A stretch of 48,183 nt of DNA. It comes from Nitrospira sp. CG24D. Its GTDB lineage: Bacteria; Nitrospirota; Nitrospiria; Nitrospirales; Nitrospiraceae. Made by a program: the position numbers and the translations under genes. The notes below the pieces were generated by a model. That model was not told the origin of the DNA. It saw only the letters and a program-made list of their open reading frames with translations, and ran no database searches. Position 1 is the stretch's first letter, and the number at the start of each line of letters is the position of its first letter. The DNA lies in NCBI GenBank assembly GCA_002869855.2, contig NEWQ02000032.1:1-48183 (forward strand). Reading direction: 5' to 3'. Shown here in pieces: positions 17,137 to 25,412 of the stretch.

Positions 17137-18316
17137 GGGCCTGCAACGCTCCCTGGTATACCGATTCGACGGCATCAACCATGGCCTTCACTCCGAACTC
17201 CTGCCCAATCGTGCGCGAGGCGTTCCGACCGAGCCTATCGGCCAACTGAGGATCGGTGAGGATACGACGCAACGCTTCGCTCAGCGCCCGACTATCCCCC
17301 GCTGCGACCAGCAACCCGTTCTCCTCATGTCGCACAATCGCGGGAATCCCGCCGACACGGCTCGCCACGACCGGCAGACCAGCTGCCATCGCTTCGATCA
17401 ATGCGCGCCCCATCCCCTCGTTGAGCGAAGGGAACGCGAAGCAGTCCATCCCCGCCAGGCACCGCTCAATGTCGTCCCGATGCCCGACCAGATGAATGCG
17501 ATCACGGAGACCCAACGAATCTGCTTGAGCGAGCAAGACATCATGTTGCCCGCCGCTTCCCACGATCACCACATGGAGGTGCGGAAACTCATCTTTGAGA
17601 TGACCCAAGGCCTCGACCAACACCCGATGGCCTTTGATGTCCGTCAACCATCCGATCGATCCGACAATAGTCGCATCAGTAGGACAGTCGAACCCCGGGG
17701 GAATCTGCCTGCCCGCAACTCGCGCGTGGCGAAACCTCTCCACATCGATGCCGCTGGGAATGACGGCAAACCGGTCGGCACAGCCGACCGCTCGATCAAG
17801 ATGGTCGTCCCGCTCCGCACTCGTCAACGCCACGAGGTGGCTCGTCACGCGACACAGCATGCGTTCAATCTGTACAAAGACTCGGGATTTCCAGAGACCG
17901 AAGTGGCCGTAAAACACGTGGCCGTGCGGCGTATGCACAATCACCGGAACCTGCGCGAGCCAGGCGGCCACCCGGCCTACTACGCCGGCTTTCGAGGTGT
18001 GGGTATGCACGATCGCCGGACGTGTCGCTCGCAGGATACCGACCAATGTCCAGAGGGCACAGAAATCCTTCCAGGGGCTGATCGGTCGAACGAGCGAAGG
18101 CACGATAACGCAGGAAATCCGCTCCTTCTCCAAACGACGACAATGTTCCTCTGTCGCCGCCATGCCACCTTGCGCGTCCCACGATCCGGGGTGGCCGGCA
18201 ATCACCCCCGGCTCATACTGTGTCCGATCATGCCCCAATACGGTCAGCATAGTGTTTTGCGCAGACCCGCCGTGATCGAGCCGCGTAATGATATGAATCA
18301 CCGTACGTGCTGCCAT
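17129..18316 (-). CDS. Glycosyltransferase family 4 (GT-B fold)
   Basis: 395 aa. The N-terminal acceptor half has HIITRLDHGGSAQNT and VHTHTSKAGVVGRVAAWLA. The C-terminal donor half has VGSIGWLTDIKGH, then the EX7E motif Glu300/Glu308 in NEGMGRALIEAMAAGLPVV. It should transfer a nucleotide-activated sugar to the growing lipid-linked unit at the inner face of the membrane. The HTHTSKAG loop is common in GT4 enzymes adding N-acetylhexosamine or fucosamine residues, but the donor cannot be fixed. It starts 7 nt after the preceding GT4 gene. Confidence 0.9.
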   Translation of the reverse strand: MAARTVIHIITRLDHGGSAQNTMLTVLGHDRTQYEPGVIAGHPGSWDAQGGMAATEEHCRRLEKERISCVIVPSLVRPISPWKDFCALWTLVGILRATRPAIVHTHTSKAGVVGRVAAWLAQVPVIVHTPHGHVFYGHFGLWKSRVFVQIERMLCRVTSHLVALTSAERDDHLDRAVGCADRFAVIPSGIDVERFRHARVAGRQIPPGFDCPTDATIVGSIGWLTDIKGHRVLVEALGHLKDEFPHLHVVIVGSGGQHDVLLAQADSLGLRDRIHLVGHRDDIERCLAGMDCFAFPSLNEGMGRALIEAMAAGLPVVASRVGGIPAIVRHEENGLLVAAGDSRALSEALRRILTDPQLADRLGRNASRTIGQEFGVKAMVDAVESVYQGALQAHA

Positions 18317-18323
18317 GAAATTC

Positions 18324-19547
18324 CTAGGCCGCCTTTCGTTCCGACGCCGGCTTTGCCGAGAGCAGGATCAGATCCGCGCAATGCTGCACCCAGTTGTACC
18401 GGCGCTCCACCAGACTGCGCCCTTTCCTCGACAACCGTTCCCGCTCCACCGGCTCCTCAATGCGACTGAGGACCCGCACGAGCGCATCGGCAAATGAACC
18501 ACTATCCGTCCCGCTTGAAATCAGAATAGGATCGATCTGGCCCAACACTTCGGGAATCGCGCCGACCGGCGTGCCCACGACCGGCGTGCCGCAAGCCAGC
18601 GCCTCCACCGTCACAAGCCCGAACCCTTCGAGTTGAGCGGTCGGCATCAGGACGAGATCAGCGGCCTGGTAGTACGCCACCAGCTGCTCATCGGGAATAA
18701 ACCCGACCAGCCGAACGACCTGCTCCAATTGTCGCTGCCTGATCCCCGCTTCCAAACGAGCCCGTAACGGTCCTTCGCCTCCGATCACCAAGAGGCAGTG
18801 CCGCCCACCTTGCCCTAACTCGGAAAGGGCATCCAACAACGTCTCCAACCCCATCCGTGGAACCAGATTGCGAACGGTAAAGAGAATCGTCCGGTCCTCC
18901 GGTAACCCCAACGTTCGTCGCAACTCTCGTCGATCGGCAGCTGGACGAAACAGGTTTGGATCCGCCGCCCCCGGTATCAGCACAATCCGCTCGGGCGCAA
19001 TGCCATGCGTCGCCATCACCCGCTGCCGCATGAACTCACTCAAGACGACAATCCGATGGCACCGGCTCATCACCAGCCATTCAATGCCGCGGCGCGCCCA
19101 GGCATTCACATGCCGGCGCAGCCGCGACGATAACGAGGTGGCTGCCGCGGTGCGCGTGAGATACTCTTCATGCGCGAGGGAGTGACAGACATACAGCCAC
19201 TCGGCCGCCGCCTTCCGCCTAAGATACAGGGGGCCAAAACCTGTGAGGGCTTGATGAATAATCGCCAGATCATAGGTGGCCTTCCTAGTCAAACGATCGA
19301 GCACGGACAGGGCCCCCTGCACCGTCGATCGTACAAAACTCCACTCACTCTTCTTCGATACAGGAAACCGCCACTCCTTCGCGCCGCTGATCGCGACCTG
19401 CATCGACACAGTCTCATCCATTGCCCGCGTGAGGAGATCCACCTGATGCCCCGCCGCAATAAGACCGACGGCCTGCTGCCGCAAGACACGTTCCGCGCCG
19501 CCGATGACGCGTTCGGCCGAGACTTCCGCCAAGAGCAGAATCTTCAC
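18324..19547 (-). CDS. Glycosyltransferase family 4 (GT-B fold)
   Basis: 407 aa. GTG start overlapping the asnB stop (GTGA), so coupled to it. The N-terminal Gly loop is ERVIGGAERVLRQQA. The hinge region has VLIPGAADPNLF. The donor half has FTVRNLVPRMGLETLLDAL, LLVIGGEGPLRARLE and the EX7E motif in EGFGLVTVEALACGTPVVG. It transfers a sugar, of unknown identity, to the polysaccharide unit. Sequence differs clearly from the next GT4, so it is not a recent duplicate. Confidence 0.9.
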   Translation of the reverse strand: MKILLLAEVSAERVIGGAERVLRQQAVGLIAAGHQVDLLTRAMDETVSMQVAISGAKEWRFPVSKKSEWSFVRSTVQGALSVLDRLTRKATYDLAIIHQALTGFGPLYLRRKAAAEWLYVCHSLAHEEYLTRTAAATSLSSRLRRHVNAWARRGIEWLVMSRCHRIVVLSEFMRQRVMATHGIAPERIVLIPGAADPNLFRPAADRRELRRTLGLPEDRTILFTVRNLVPRMGLETLLDALSELGQGGRHCLLVIGGEGPLRARLEAGIRQRQLEQVVRLVGFIPDEQLVAYYQAADLVLMPTAQLEGFGLVTVEALACGTPVVGTPVGAIPEVLGQIDPILISSGTDSGSFADALVRVLSRIEEPVERERLSRKGRSLVERRYNWVQHCADLILLSAKPASERKAA

Positions 19548-21472
19548 AAGGCCTCCACTGCCAGAGCCGGTTCAGAAACAGGTTGAGAGGCTCGTTCATA
19601 CCACAGCTCCAACACCATCAAGGCGTATAGTTGGTCCGCGCAATTTCTTCGCCCGCTCTGATGCTCCGCCATCAGCCACCGCACATACTCAGGCGTCACA
19701 TAGCCCCGCCGGCGAATGGCCGCGTCCGACAGCAGGTCTTGCGCCATCTCACGAAGATCCTCGCGCAACCAGCGGGCCAGCGGAATCATGAACCCCTGCT
19801 TAGGAGCGCTAAGGATCGCCTCAGGCACAAGCCCGCGCAAGGCGGATCGCATGAATCCCTTCAGTTGCCAGCCCGACAGTCGCAGCGATGGTGACACTCG
19901 CAGCGCAGAGGCCAAGAGCTGGTGGTCGCAAAATGGGACACGGAGTTCAAGCGAATGCGCCATACTCATCCGGTCGCCCATACGCAGAAGATCATCGGGA
20001 AGATAGGTCTGCAAATCGAGACCCATCGCGCGATCCATCGGATTATCTGATGGCCATTGATCAAACAGCGCCGAGGGTCGGCTTGGTGAATACCCGTGGG
20101 GCAAGGCGTCTCTCATCGCCCCGCTCCAGATGCCGGTCTCCCATTCGGCTGGAATGAACGTCGTCCACCGGCGATATTGCTCGGCAAGCGAGCGATGGCC
20201 ATGCTCCACAAATCGCTTCAACCGCCCCATATGGTCACGACCGGTACCACTCTCACGGCAGGCCCATGAGGCAGAAGAAGCCAGCCATGAGCGTACTGCG
20301 CGAGGAAGCGTCTGATAGTAAGACGCAAGGCGGATACCGAGATACCGGGGATAGCCGCCAAAGAGCTCATCGCCGCCAATGCCGGACAACGCCACGGTGA
20401 CAGACCGGCGCGCCACTTCAGACACCAGATAGGTCGGAATTGCCGATGAGTCCGCGAACGGCTCCCCCATCCCCTCGACCACTCGCGGAAGAAGCCCACG
20501 GATATCAGGCTGTAAGATGGCTTCGGTGTGATCGGTTCCAAAATGCGTCGCGAGGAGCCGGGCGTTGGCCAGCTCATTGTAGGACTGATCCTTGGGATGC
20601 CCATAGCCGATCGTAAAGGTCTTGACCGGCCCCCGTTCCTGCATCATGGCCAGCACGGCCGCCGAATCCACCCCCCCGGACAAAAACAATCCCACCGGTA
20701 CATCGCTCACCAGATGTGCGTGAACCGTGTCGCGAAAGATCTCGACAAACTGTTCCTTCGCCTCTTCAACAGTCGTCCACTGAGACGATGACAGTGATTG
20801 TTCCGGTCGATAGTAGCGGAAGGCCTCGACACGCCCCTGCCCGACTCGTAAGGCTTCGCCGGGCCTGAGCTGATACACGCCTTCATAGATCGTGTCGGGT
20901 CCTGGAACGTACAGCGAGGTCAGATAGTCGGCGATGGCTTGCGGACGAATGCGCGCATCGGGCAATGCCTCCAACAACGGTGGCAGCTCGGAAGAAAACA
21001 GCACGTCGGTGCCGGTCGAGCCCGACCCGGAACGAGTTGCATAGTAGAGCGGCTTGATCCCCAGTCGATCCCGGACTAAGAGTGCCTCCTGCCTCTCCCG
21101 ATCCCAAATCGCAAAGGCAAACATCCCTCTGAGGCGCGAAAGGCCAGCGATCCCCTCCTGCTCATAGAGATGCACCAGCACTTCGGTGTCGCAGCGGGAG
21201 GTAAACCGGTGACCGCGTTCGATGAGGTCCTGACGCAAGGCTCGATAGTTATAGATTTCTCCGTTCAGCACCGCCCAGACCGAACCGTTTTCGTTCTGCA
21301 CCGGTTGCTGCCCCCCGGCGGGATCGATCACGCGCAAGCGACGAGCCCCGAGCGTGACCCCGCTCTCCCGATGGAGCCCCTGTTCATCCGGCCCCCGATG
21401 GACCAGCCGCCGGAGCATCCGGGAAACCAGCGCCTCCTCACTCGAACCGATGATGCCGCAGATCCCACACAT
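19544..21472 (-). CDS. asnB: Asparagine synthase (glutamine-hydrolysing)-like amidotransferase
   Basis: 642 aa, the normal length of class B enzymes. The glutaminase domain begins MCGICGIIG with nucleophile Cys2 and carries RGPDEQG and LNGEIYNYRALR. The synthetase domain has the PP-loop SGGVDS (265-270) and LSGIGGDELFGGYPRY. It makes asparagine or, in glycan loci, may amidate a carboxyl group such as that of a uronic acid, using glutamine ammonia. Paralogues of this kind recur in exopolysaccharide and exosortase-linked loci. The position between a small membrane protein and two GT4 genes favours a glycan role, but this is inference. Confidence 0.9.
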   Translation of the reverse strand: MCGICGIIGSSEEALVSRMLRRLVHRGPDEQGLHRESGVTLGARRLRVIDPAGGQQPVQNENGSVWAVLNGEIYNYRALRQDLIERGHRFTSRCDTEVLVHLYEQEGIAGLSRLRGMFAFAIWDRERQEALLVRDRLGIKPLYYATRSGSGSTGTDVLFSSELPPLLEALPDARIRPQAIADYLTSLYVPGPDTIYEGVYQLRPGEALRVGQGRVEAFRYYRPEQSLSSSQWTTVEEAKEQFVEIFRDTVHAHLVSDVPVGLFLSGGVDSAAVLAMMQERGPVKTFTIGYGHPKDQSYNELANARLLATHFGTDHTEAILQPDIRGLLPRVVEGMGEPFADSSAIPTYLVSEVARRSVTVALSGIGGDELFGGYPRYLGIRLASYYQTLPRAVRSWLASSASWACRESGTGRDHMGRLKRFVEHGHRSLAEQYRRWTTFIPAEWETGIWSGAMRDALPHGYSPSRPSALFDQWPSDNPMDRAMGLDLQTYLPDDLLRMGDRMSMAHSLELRVPFCDHQLLASALRVSPSLRLSGWQLKGFMRSALRGLVPEAILSAPKQGFMIPLARWLREDLREMAQDLLSDAAIRRRGYVTPEYVRWLMAEHQSGRRNCADQLYALMVLELWYERASQPVSEPALAVEAL

Positions 21473-21476
21473 CTGA

Positions 21477-21734
21477 TTACTTGTCTTTCCCTTCGGTCAT
21501 CGTCCGCTCGCGCCGTTCCAGTTCTTCCCGCTCCCGTTCATGCCGGGGCGAGATAGCTTGCGGCGGAACATCGACCGGTTCATACCGCGTATGTTTGGCC
21601 GACCCGACCGACGTCAGCAACATGCGTACGCCCAGCGCCGCCACTGCGCCCAACAGACACACGATCAACACGCTGCCCCAAAACCCGATCTGCCGCTTCC
21701 ATCGACGGCGGTTCTGCCAGCTGATCGCGCTCAC
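21477..21734 (-). CDS. Small single-pass membrane protein of unknown function
   Basis: 85 aa from a GTG at 21732-21734 with GGAG five bases upstream. This start overlaps the TGA of the remnant frame at 21731-21859. It has one transmembrane helix (about residues 17-40), a basic N-terminus (RRRWKR) that would stay in the cytoplasm, and a C-terminus ending in a very charged segment (RHEREREELERRER). No family is recognised. It is embedded between glycan genes, 4 nt before asnB. A scaffold or assembly-factor role is possible but not shown. Confidence 0.65.
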   Translation of the reverse strand: MSAISWQNRRRWKRQIGFWGSVLIVCLLGAVAALGVRMLLTSVGSAKHTRYEPVDVPPQAISPRHEREREELERRERTMTEGKDK

Positions 21735-21859
21735 GAGACTCCATCCTTCCGCCGGGCAATCAGCGTAACCGATGTCGCCCCGATCAGACGACCGGCACCC
21801 AGCCAATGCGCCACAAGCGGCCACAGATTCCCCTCTACCTCATAGGTGCGTGAATTCAC
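21731..21859 (-). pseudogene. Remnant C-terminus of a duplicated methyltransferase
   Basis: The frame holds 42 codons, starting with a GTG that overlaps the stop of the upstream methyltransferase (TGTGA) and ending in a TGA that overlaps the GTG of the small membrane gene. Its last residues (LGAGRLIGATSVTLIARRKD) resemble the last residues of the upstream methyltransferase (LSAGRLVWAPSFELIARRVD), about half identical over 25 positions, including AGRL, LIARR and DGV. The simplest reading is that a second, paralogous methyltransferase gene was deleted except for its tail. It could alternatively be a real micro-ORF kept for translational coupling. Confidence 0.6.
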
Positions 21860-22743
21860 AAAACACCATCTACGCGCCTGGCGATCAGTTCAAAGGACGG
21901 TGCCCAGACCAGACGGCCGGCGCTCAGCCGATAGGCCAGCGCGGCCACTATCGACAGCCCGCTGCCGGCCAGTCTCCATTTCAGCCGGCGTCCCCAGGAA
22001 TCGGCGCTCGTGACCGGGCCCAGGCTCGGAGCAGAATTGCGCAGGGACAGCACCTCAAAACCGCTGGTCTCCACGAGCGTCCGCAGTGCGTTCGGCGAAT
22101 AACTGAACAAGTGAAAGGCCTGGTCATACTGGGATCCGCACCAGCGGACAGGCGATCTCATTCGATGATGAAACAGTCCGTTCGAGACCCGAATTGCAAT
22201 AATCCCTTGAGGTTTGATCTGTTGCGTCATGGCTCTGACGATTGCCGCCGGGTCCGTTACCGTTTCCAGGACATTCACCAGCGTCACCACATCGAACTGG
22301 CCGACGGTCGATTGGCCGAGCTCTGCCGGCGAAAAGACCGTATAGCCCTTCGCTCTCGCTCGCGCGGCTGCTCCTTGAGACACCTCGACCCCGGCACAGG
22401 TCCATCCGGCCTCGCGACAGAGCATCATGAAGGCTCCGTCTCCGCAGCCGATATCGAGCAGCCGTCCCGGCAGCTTTCGCCAATCCGATACATGCGCCAG
22501 GACGCTGGCAAACACAGGCTGACGATCCGCTGAACTTTCCGCGGCGCCATAGGATCCGTCATAACTCTCCCGATAATATTCCTCCACTTTGCTGGAAGAA
22601 GGGCGAGGACTCAAGAAGACCAGCCCGCACCGCGGGCAAGCGACATACCGTCTCGTCGACGTATGAAAGACCTCGGACGGATTCCCGCCTCCCCCGCAAG
22701 GGCACACCACGGTTTCCATCTCAAGCGGCGTCGCGAGGCTCAT
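21856..22743 (-). CDS. Class I SAM methyltransferase with N-terminal zinc-ribbon
   Basis: 295 aa from the ATG at 22741-22743, which overlaps the upstream GT4 stop (ATGA). A zinc ribbon is formed by Cys14, Cys16, Cys36 and Cys39 (CPC and CPRC), followed by the family phrase CGLVFLSPRP. SAM-binding motif I is LLDIGCGDG (95-103); LVNVLETVTDPAAIV covers motif II/III. This architecture is typical of methyltransferases in O-antigen and exopolysaccharide clusters acting on sugars. Its C-terminal tail is duplicated in the remnant that follows. Confidence 0.88.
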   Translation of the reverse strand: MSLATPLEMETVVCPCGGGGNPSEVFHTSTRRYVACPRCGLVFLSPRPSSSKVEEYYRESYDGSYGAAESSADRQPVFASVLAHVSDWRKLPGRLLDIGCGDGAFMMLCREAGWTCAGVEVSQGAAARARAKGYTVFSPAELGQSTVGQFDVVTLVNVLETVTDPAAIVRAMTQQIKPQGIIAIRVSNGLFHHRMRSPVRWCGSQYDQAFHLFSYSPNALRTLVETSGFEVLSLRNSAPSLGPVTSADSWGRRLKWRLAGSGLSIVAALAYRLSAGRLVWAPSFELIARRVDGVL

Positions 22744-23903
22744 GCGACCTTCCTGCTCCATGAGGGCGCATCGAACCCTTCTGTCCGTAACGCTGCATCA
22801 AAGATCGCCACCGTCTTCTCAACCATCCGATCAACCGTAAACTGGGCTTGCACGACAGAGCGCCCGGCATTCCCTAATTGCCTCGCTCGCTCGGGATGTT
22901 CCAATAGAGATTGAATCGCACCGGCCAGCCCTGCGACATCGTGAGCCTCCACTAAAAGTCCGGTCTTCATATGTTCGATCACTTCAGGCACACCATTCAC
23001 GCTGGTCGCAATCATCGGCTTTCCCATAGCCAGCGCTTCGAGAATGACAAACGGGAATCCCTCAGAATGCGAGGGCAGCACGACCACATCCGCCGCTGCA
23101 TAGAAATCCATCACATCGTCGCGAGATCCGGCAAACCGGCACATTGACGACAACCCCCGGGCAGCGGCCAGCGCTTCCAGCGGCTGCCTCAATTCACCGT
23201 CGCCCACGCACATACATTGCAGTTGCGGCCATTGATCCCGCAGCAGAGCCAGCGCTTCAATCAAGTCACAATGTCCTTTGGGTTGGGTCAGCCGGGCCAC
23301 CATGACCAGCAGGGGACCATCGGTGAGGCCGAACTCACGTCGCACCTTGGTTCGATCGACCGGTTTCTGAAACGACAGCCGGTCGACCCCATTGTGGACC
23401 GTCTCCGCCAGAGCGCCAGCCGCCGGATCGTCCTGGGTTACATCTCGCCGGACGGCGTCAGACACGCAGATAATTCGCGTTGCCCACGGCAGGGTCATCC
23501 GGAGCGCAGCGGAATAGATCCAGCGTTTCAATCGGCTCACCCCATAGTCGGCAATCGAATTGTGGACCGTGGAGATCACCACCGGTACTCCCGCCAGCCA
23601 ACCAGCCACACGTCCATAAAAATTCGCTCGGGCGCCGTGCGTTTGCAGAAGAGTTACGTTCTCTTGCGAGAGCAGGCGCACTAATCGCATAAGGGCAACG
23701 GGGTTCAAGAGAGGCTCCAAATGCACCACCCGCACGTCCACCCCCCGGACCAGCATGCGACCGACGAACGAACCCGGCTCCGGACAAATCAGAATCGGCC
23801 GGAAGCGTGAGGGGTCAAGACGCTCGCAAAGCAATTCCAAATAGCGCTCACCGCCGCCATAGGAGGCCGACCCGGCCAGTTCTGCGACCACGATCGGATT
23901 CAT
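22740..23903 (-). CDS. Glycosyltransferase family 4 (GT-B fold)
   Basis: 387 aa from the ATG at 23901-23903, chosen because it overlaps the previous stop as ATGA; a longer frame to 24005 lies inside the upstream gene. The N-terminal loop is ELAGSASYGGGERYLELL. The acceptor half has LLQTHGARANFYGRVAGWLA. The donor half has VMVARLTQPKGHCDLIEAL, CVGDGELRQPLE and the EX7E motif in HSEGFPFVILEALAMGKPM. It adds one sugar of the repeat unit; donor unknown. It sits between two methyltransferases with 4-nt overlaps on both sides. Confidence 0.92.
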   Translation of the reverse strand: MNPIVVAELAGSASYGGGERYLELLCERLDPSRFRPILICPEPGSFVGRMLVRGVDVRVVHLEPLLNPVALMRLVRLLSQENVTLLQTHGARANFYGRVAGWLAGVPVVISTVHNSIADYGVSRLKRWIYSAALRMTLPWATRIICVSDAVRRDVTQDDPAAGALAETVHNGVDRLSFQKPVDRTKVRREFGLTDGPLLVMVARLTQPKGHCDLIEALALLRDQWPQLQCMCVGDGELRQPLEALAAARGLSSMCRFAGSRDDVMDFYAAADVVVLPSHSEGFPFVILEALAMGKPMIATSVNGVPEVIEHMKTGLLVEAHDVAGLAGAIQSLLEHPERARQLGNAGRSVVQAQFTVDRMVEKTVAIFDAALRTEGFDAPSWSRKVA

Positions 23904-24742
23904 CGTTTCCGCCCCACGATTAAGAGACTCCCCCGCAAATGCGGGACCGCATAGAACAGCCACTTCGCCCAATTGATCGCCTGCTGTTGTGATGTCTGCC
24001 GGCAATCCTGCGTGTCTTCACCCAGGAAATGGCGTGATTCGGCAATCTCAAATCCGGAACTCCTGAGCATGTCAGCCAACTCATGCATCGCATATTCGCG
24101 GGCATGGGGACGCCATTCATCATTCGGATTGTCATAGCCGGGAGGAGCCAAGCGATCATTGAGCGTCCGGCCGGCCAAGAGCTTCATCACATTCCCGATA
24201 CGCGTCACATTCGGCGTCGTAATCACGATGCAGCCGCCTGGCTGCAAAATGCGATGGGCTTCCGCCAGGAGATGAAAGGGTGAGGTCAGATGTTCGATGA
24301 TCTCCAGCGCGCAAACCAGCCGCGCAGTCCCCTCTCCCATCGGCACGGCAGTCGGATACCCCTTCAGTTCAAACTGTTTGGCAGCCGGATCCAGATTCAC
24401 CGTCAGAATATCCACATCTACATCCTGCTTCATGAGTTCCACGAATTCCGAACTGGCCATGAGGCCGGCTCCCACAAGCCTGGCCGATCTCGTCGGTTCG
24501 ATCAGACGCAAGAGCCGCAACAGGCTGCCGGGATACGGACCGAAATCCACGACGGCCTGCGGTCCCTGCGGCAACCAGCGAAGTCCGCTCCGCAACGCGA
24601 CGTACAACCGATCCCGGCATTTCAGCGCATGGTGCATCGGCGTGGTGAAACGAGGGTCCTCGCGCCCAAACACCTCATAGCGGGAGGGACGAAATTCTCG
24701 CATCACGCAATCAAATCCCGATCTGGTCAATTGGTAACTCAT
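23900..24742 (-). CDS. Class I SAM methyltransferase
   Basis: 280 aa from the ATG at 24740-24742; a TTG one codon earlier is less likely. SAM motif I is VVDFGPYPGSLLRLL (about 64-78), a PYPG variant of the usual GCG. The second half has ALEIIEHLTSPFHLLAEAHRIL and GGCIVITTPNVTRIGNVMK, standard for sugar or lipid-linked methyltransferases. The phrase PNDEWRPHAREYAMHELADML occurs in polysaccharide-cluster members. The target position on the glycan is unknown. The 4-nt overlap with the next gene implies coupled translation. Confidence 0.87.
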   Translation of the reverse strand: MSYQLTRSGFDCVMREFRPSRYEVFGREDPRFTTPMHHALKCRDRLYVALRSGLRWLPQGPQAVVDFGPYPGSLLRLLRLIEPTRSARLVGAGLMASSEFVELMKQDVDVDILTVNLDPAAKQFELKGYPTAVPMGEGTARLVCALEIIEHLTSPFHLLAEAHRILQPGGCIVITTPNVTRIGNVMKLLAGRTLNDRLAPPGYDNPNDEWRPHAREYAMHELADMLRSSGFEIAESRHFLGEDTQDCRQTSQQQAINWAKWLFYAVPHLRGSLLIVGRKR

Positions 24743-24746
24743 CAAC

Positions 24747-25406
24747 TCAGGATCTCCGTCCGATCAGAAGCAACGTATCGCACAACCAGGTAAAGCCCAA
24801 GGCGGCCAAGGATTCATAACGCTGGCGTAATCCGGTCACAGTCACAATCTCAAATACTTCACAAACCACGAGCGCGTTCAGCAAGGCCGCATTGAAGGAA
24901 TGCAGATGCCGCGCATCCGCCGTCACAGACGGCACACCTCCCCGCAGAGCCTCCAAGCGAAAGCGCCAGAAGGCGACATTCGGCACCGTGATCAAGACAT
25001 GCCCGCCAGGCCGGAGGACTCGATGAAATTCTGCGACTGCCCGCCCCGGGTCAATCACATGCTCAATCACCTCGCTGGCGACCACCAGATCGAGGCTGCC
25101 GTCCGGTTCCGGCAGACGATCGACGTTGAGATCCACTGCATACCGGCGATCCAATCCTTCAGCACGATTAAGCGCCGCAACAGACAGATCGCACCCGTGC
25201 ACCACGACACGAGGCAATACATGTTTAATTTCCCTAGCCAGCCGGCCATCGCCGCAACCCACATCCAGCATGCGATCAGGCGCAAGCGCGGCTACCCTCC
25301 GGCTGATCTGGCCGTACCGCCGGACTCCCTCGAATGCGCCGGCTGCGGCTTTCCAGCCGTTCCACTCGAGGTCATACTGTTCACGTTGGCTCATGGTCTG
25401 TGGCAT
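24747..25406 (-). CDS. Class I SAM methyltransferase
   Basis: 219 aa, a compact enzyme. The start at 25404-25406 has GAGGA about 9 nt upstream. SAM motif I is MLDVGCGDGRLAREI (46-60); the acidic loop is VHGCDLSVAALNRAE. Motif II/III is LVVASEVIEHVIDPGRAVAEF, then LRPGGHVLITVPNV. It has no zinc ribbon, unlike two other methyltransferases of the locus. It probably methylates a glycan hydroxyl. It follows the GT2 gene by 6 nt and precedes the next methyltransferase by 4 nt. Confidence 0.88.
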   Translation of the reverse strand: MPQTMSQREQYDLEWNGWKAAAGAFEGVRRYGQISRRVAALAPDRMLDVGCGDGRLAREIKHVLPRVVVHGCDLSVAALNRAEGLDRRYAVDLNVDRLPEPDGSLDLVVASEVIEHVIDPGRAVAEFHRVLRPGGHVLITVPNVAFWRFRLEALRGGVPSVTADARHLHSFNAALLNALVVCEVFEIVTVTGLRQRYESLAALGFTWLCDTLLLIGRRS

Positions 25407-25412
25407 CGCTCG

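Noticed and set aside
16913..18469. A 518-codon open frame on the plus strand
   Set aside because: It runs antisense across a PHP gene and a GT4 gene with strong motifs. Its product has no domain and it crosses gene boundaries.
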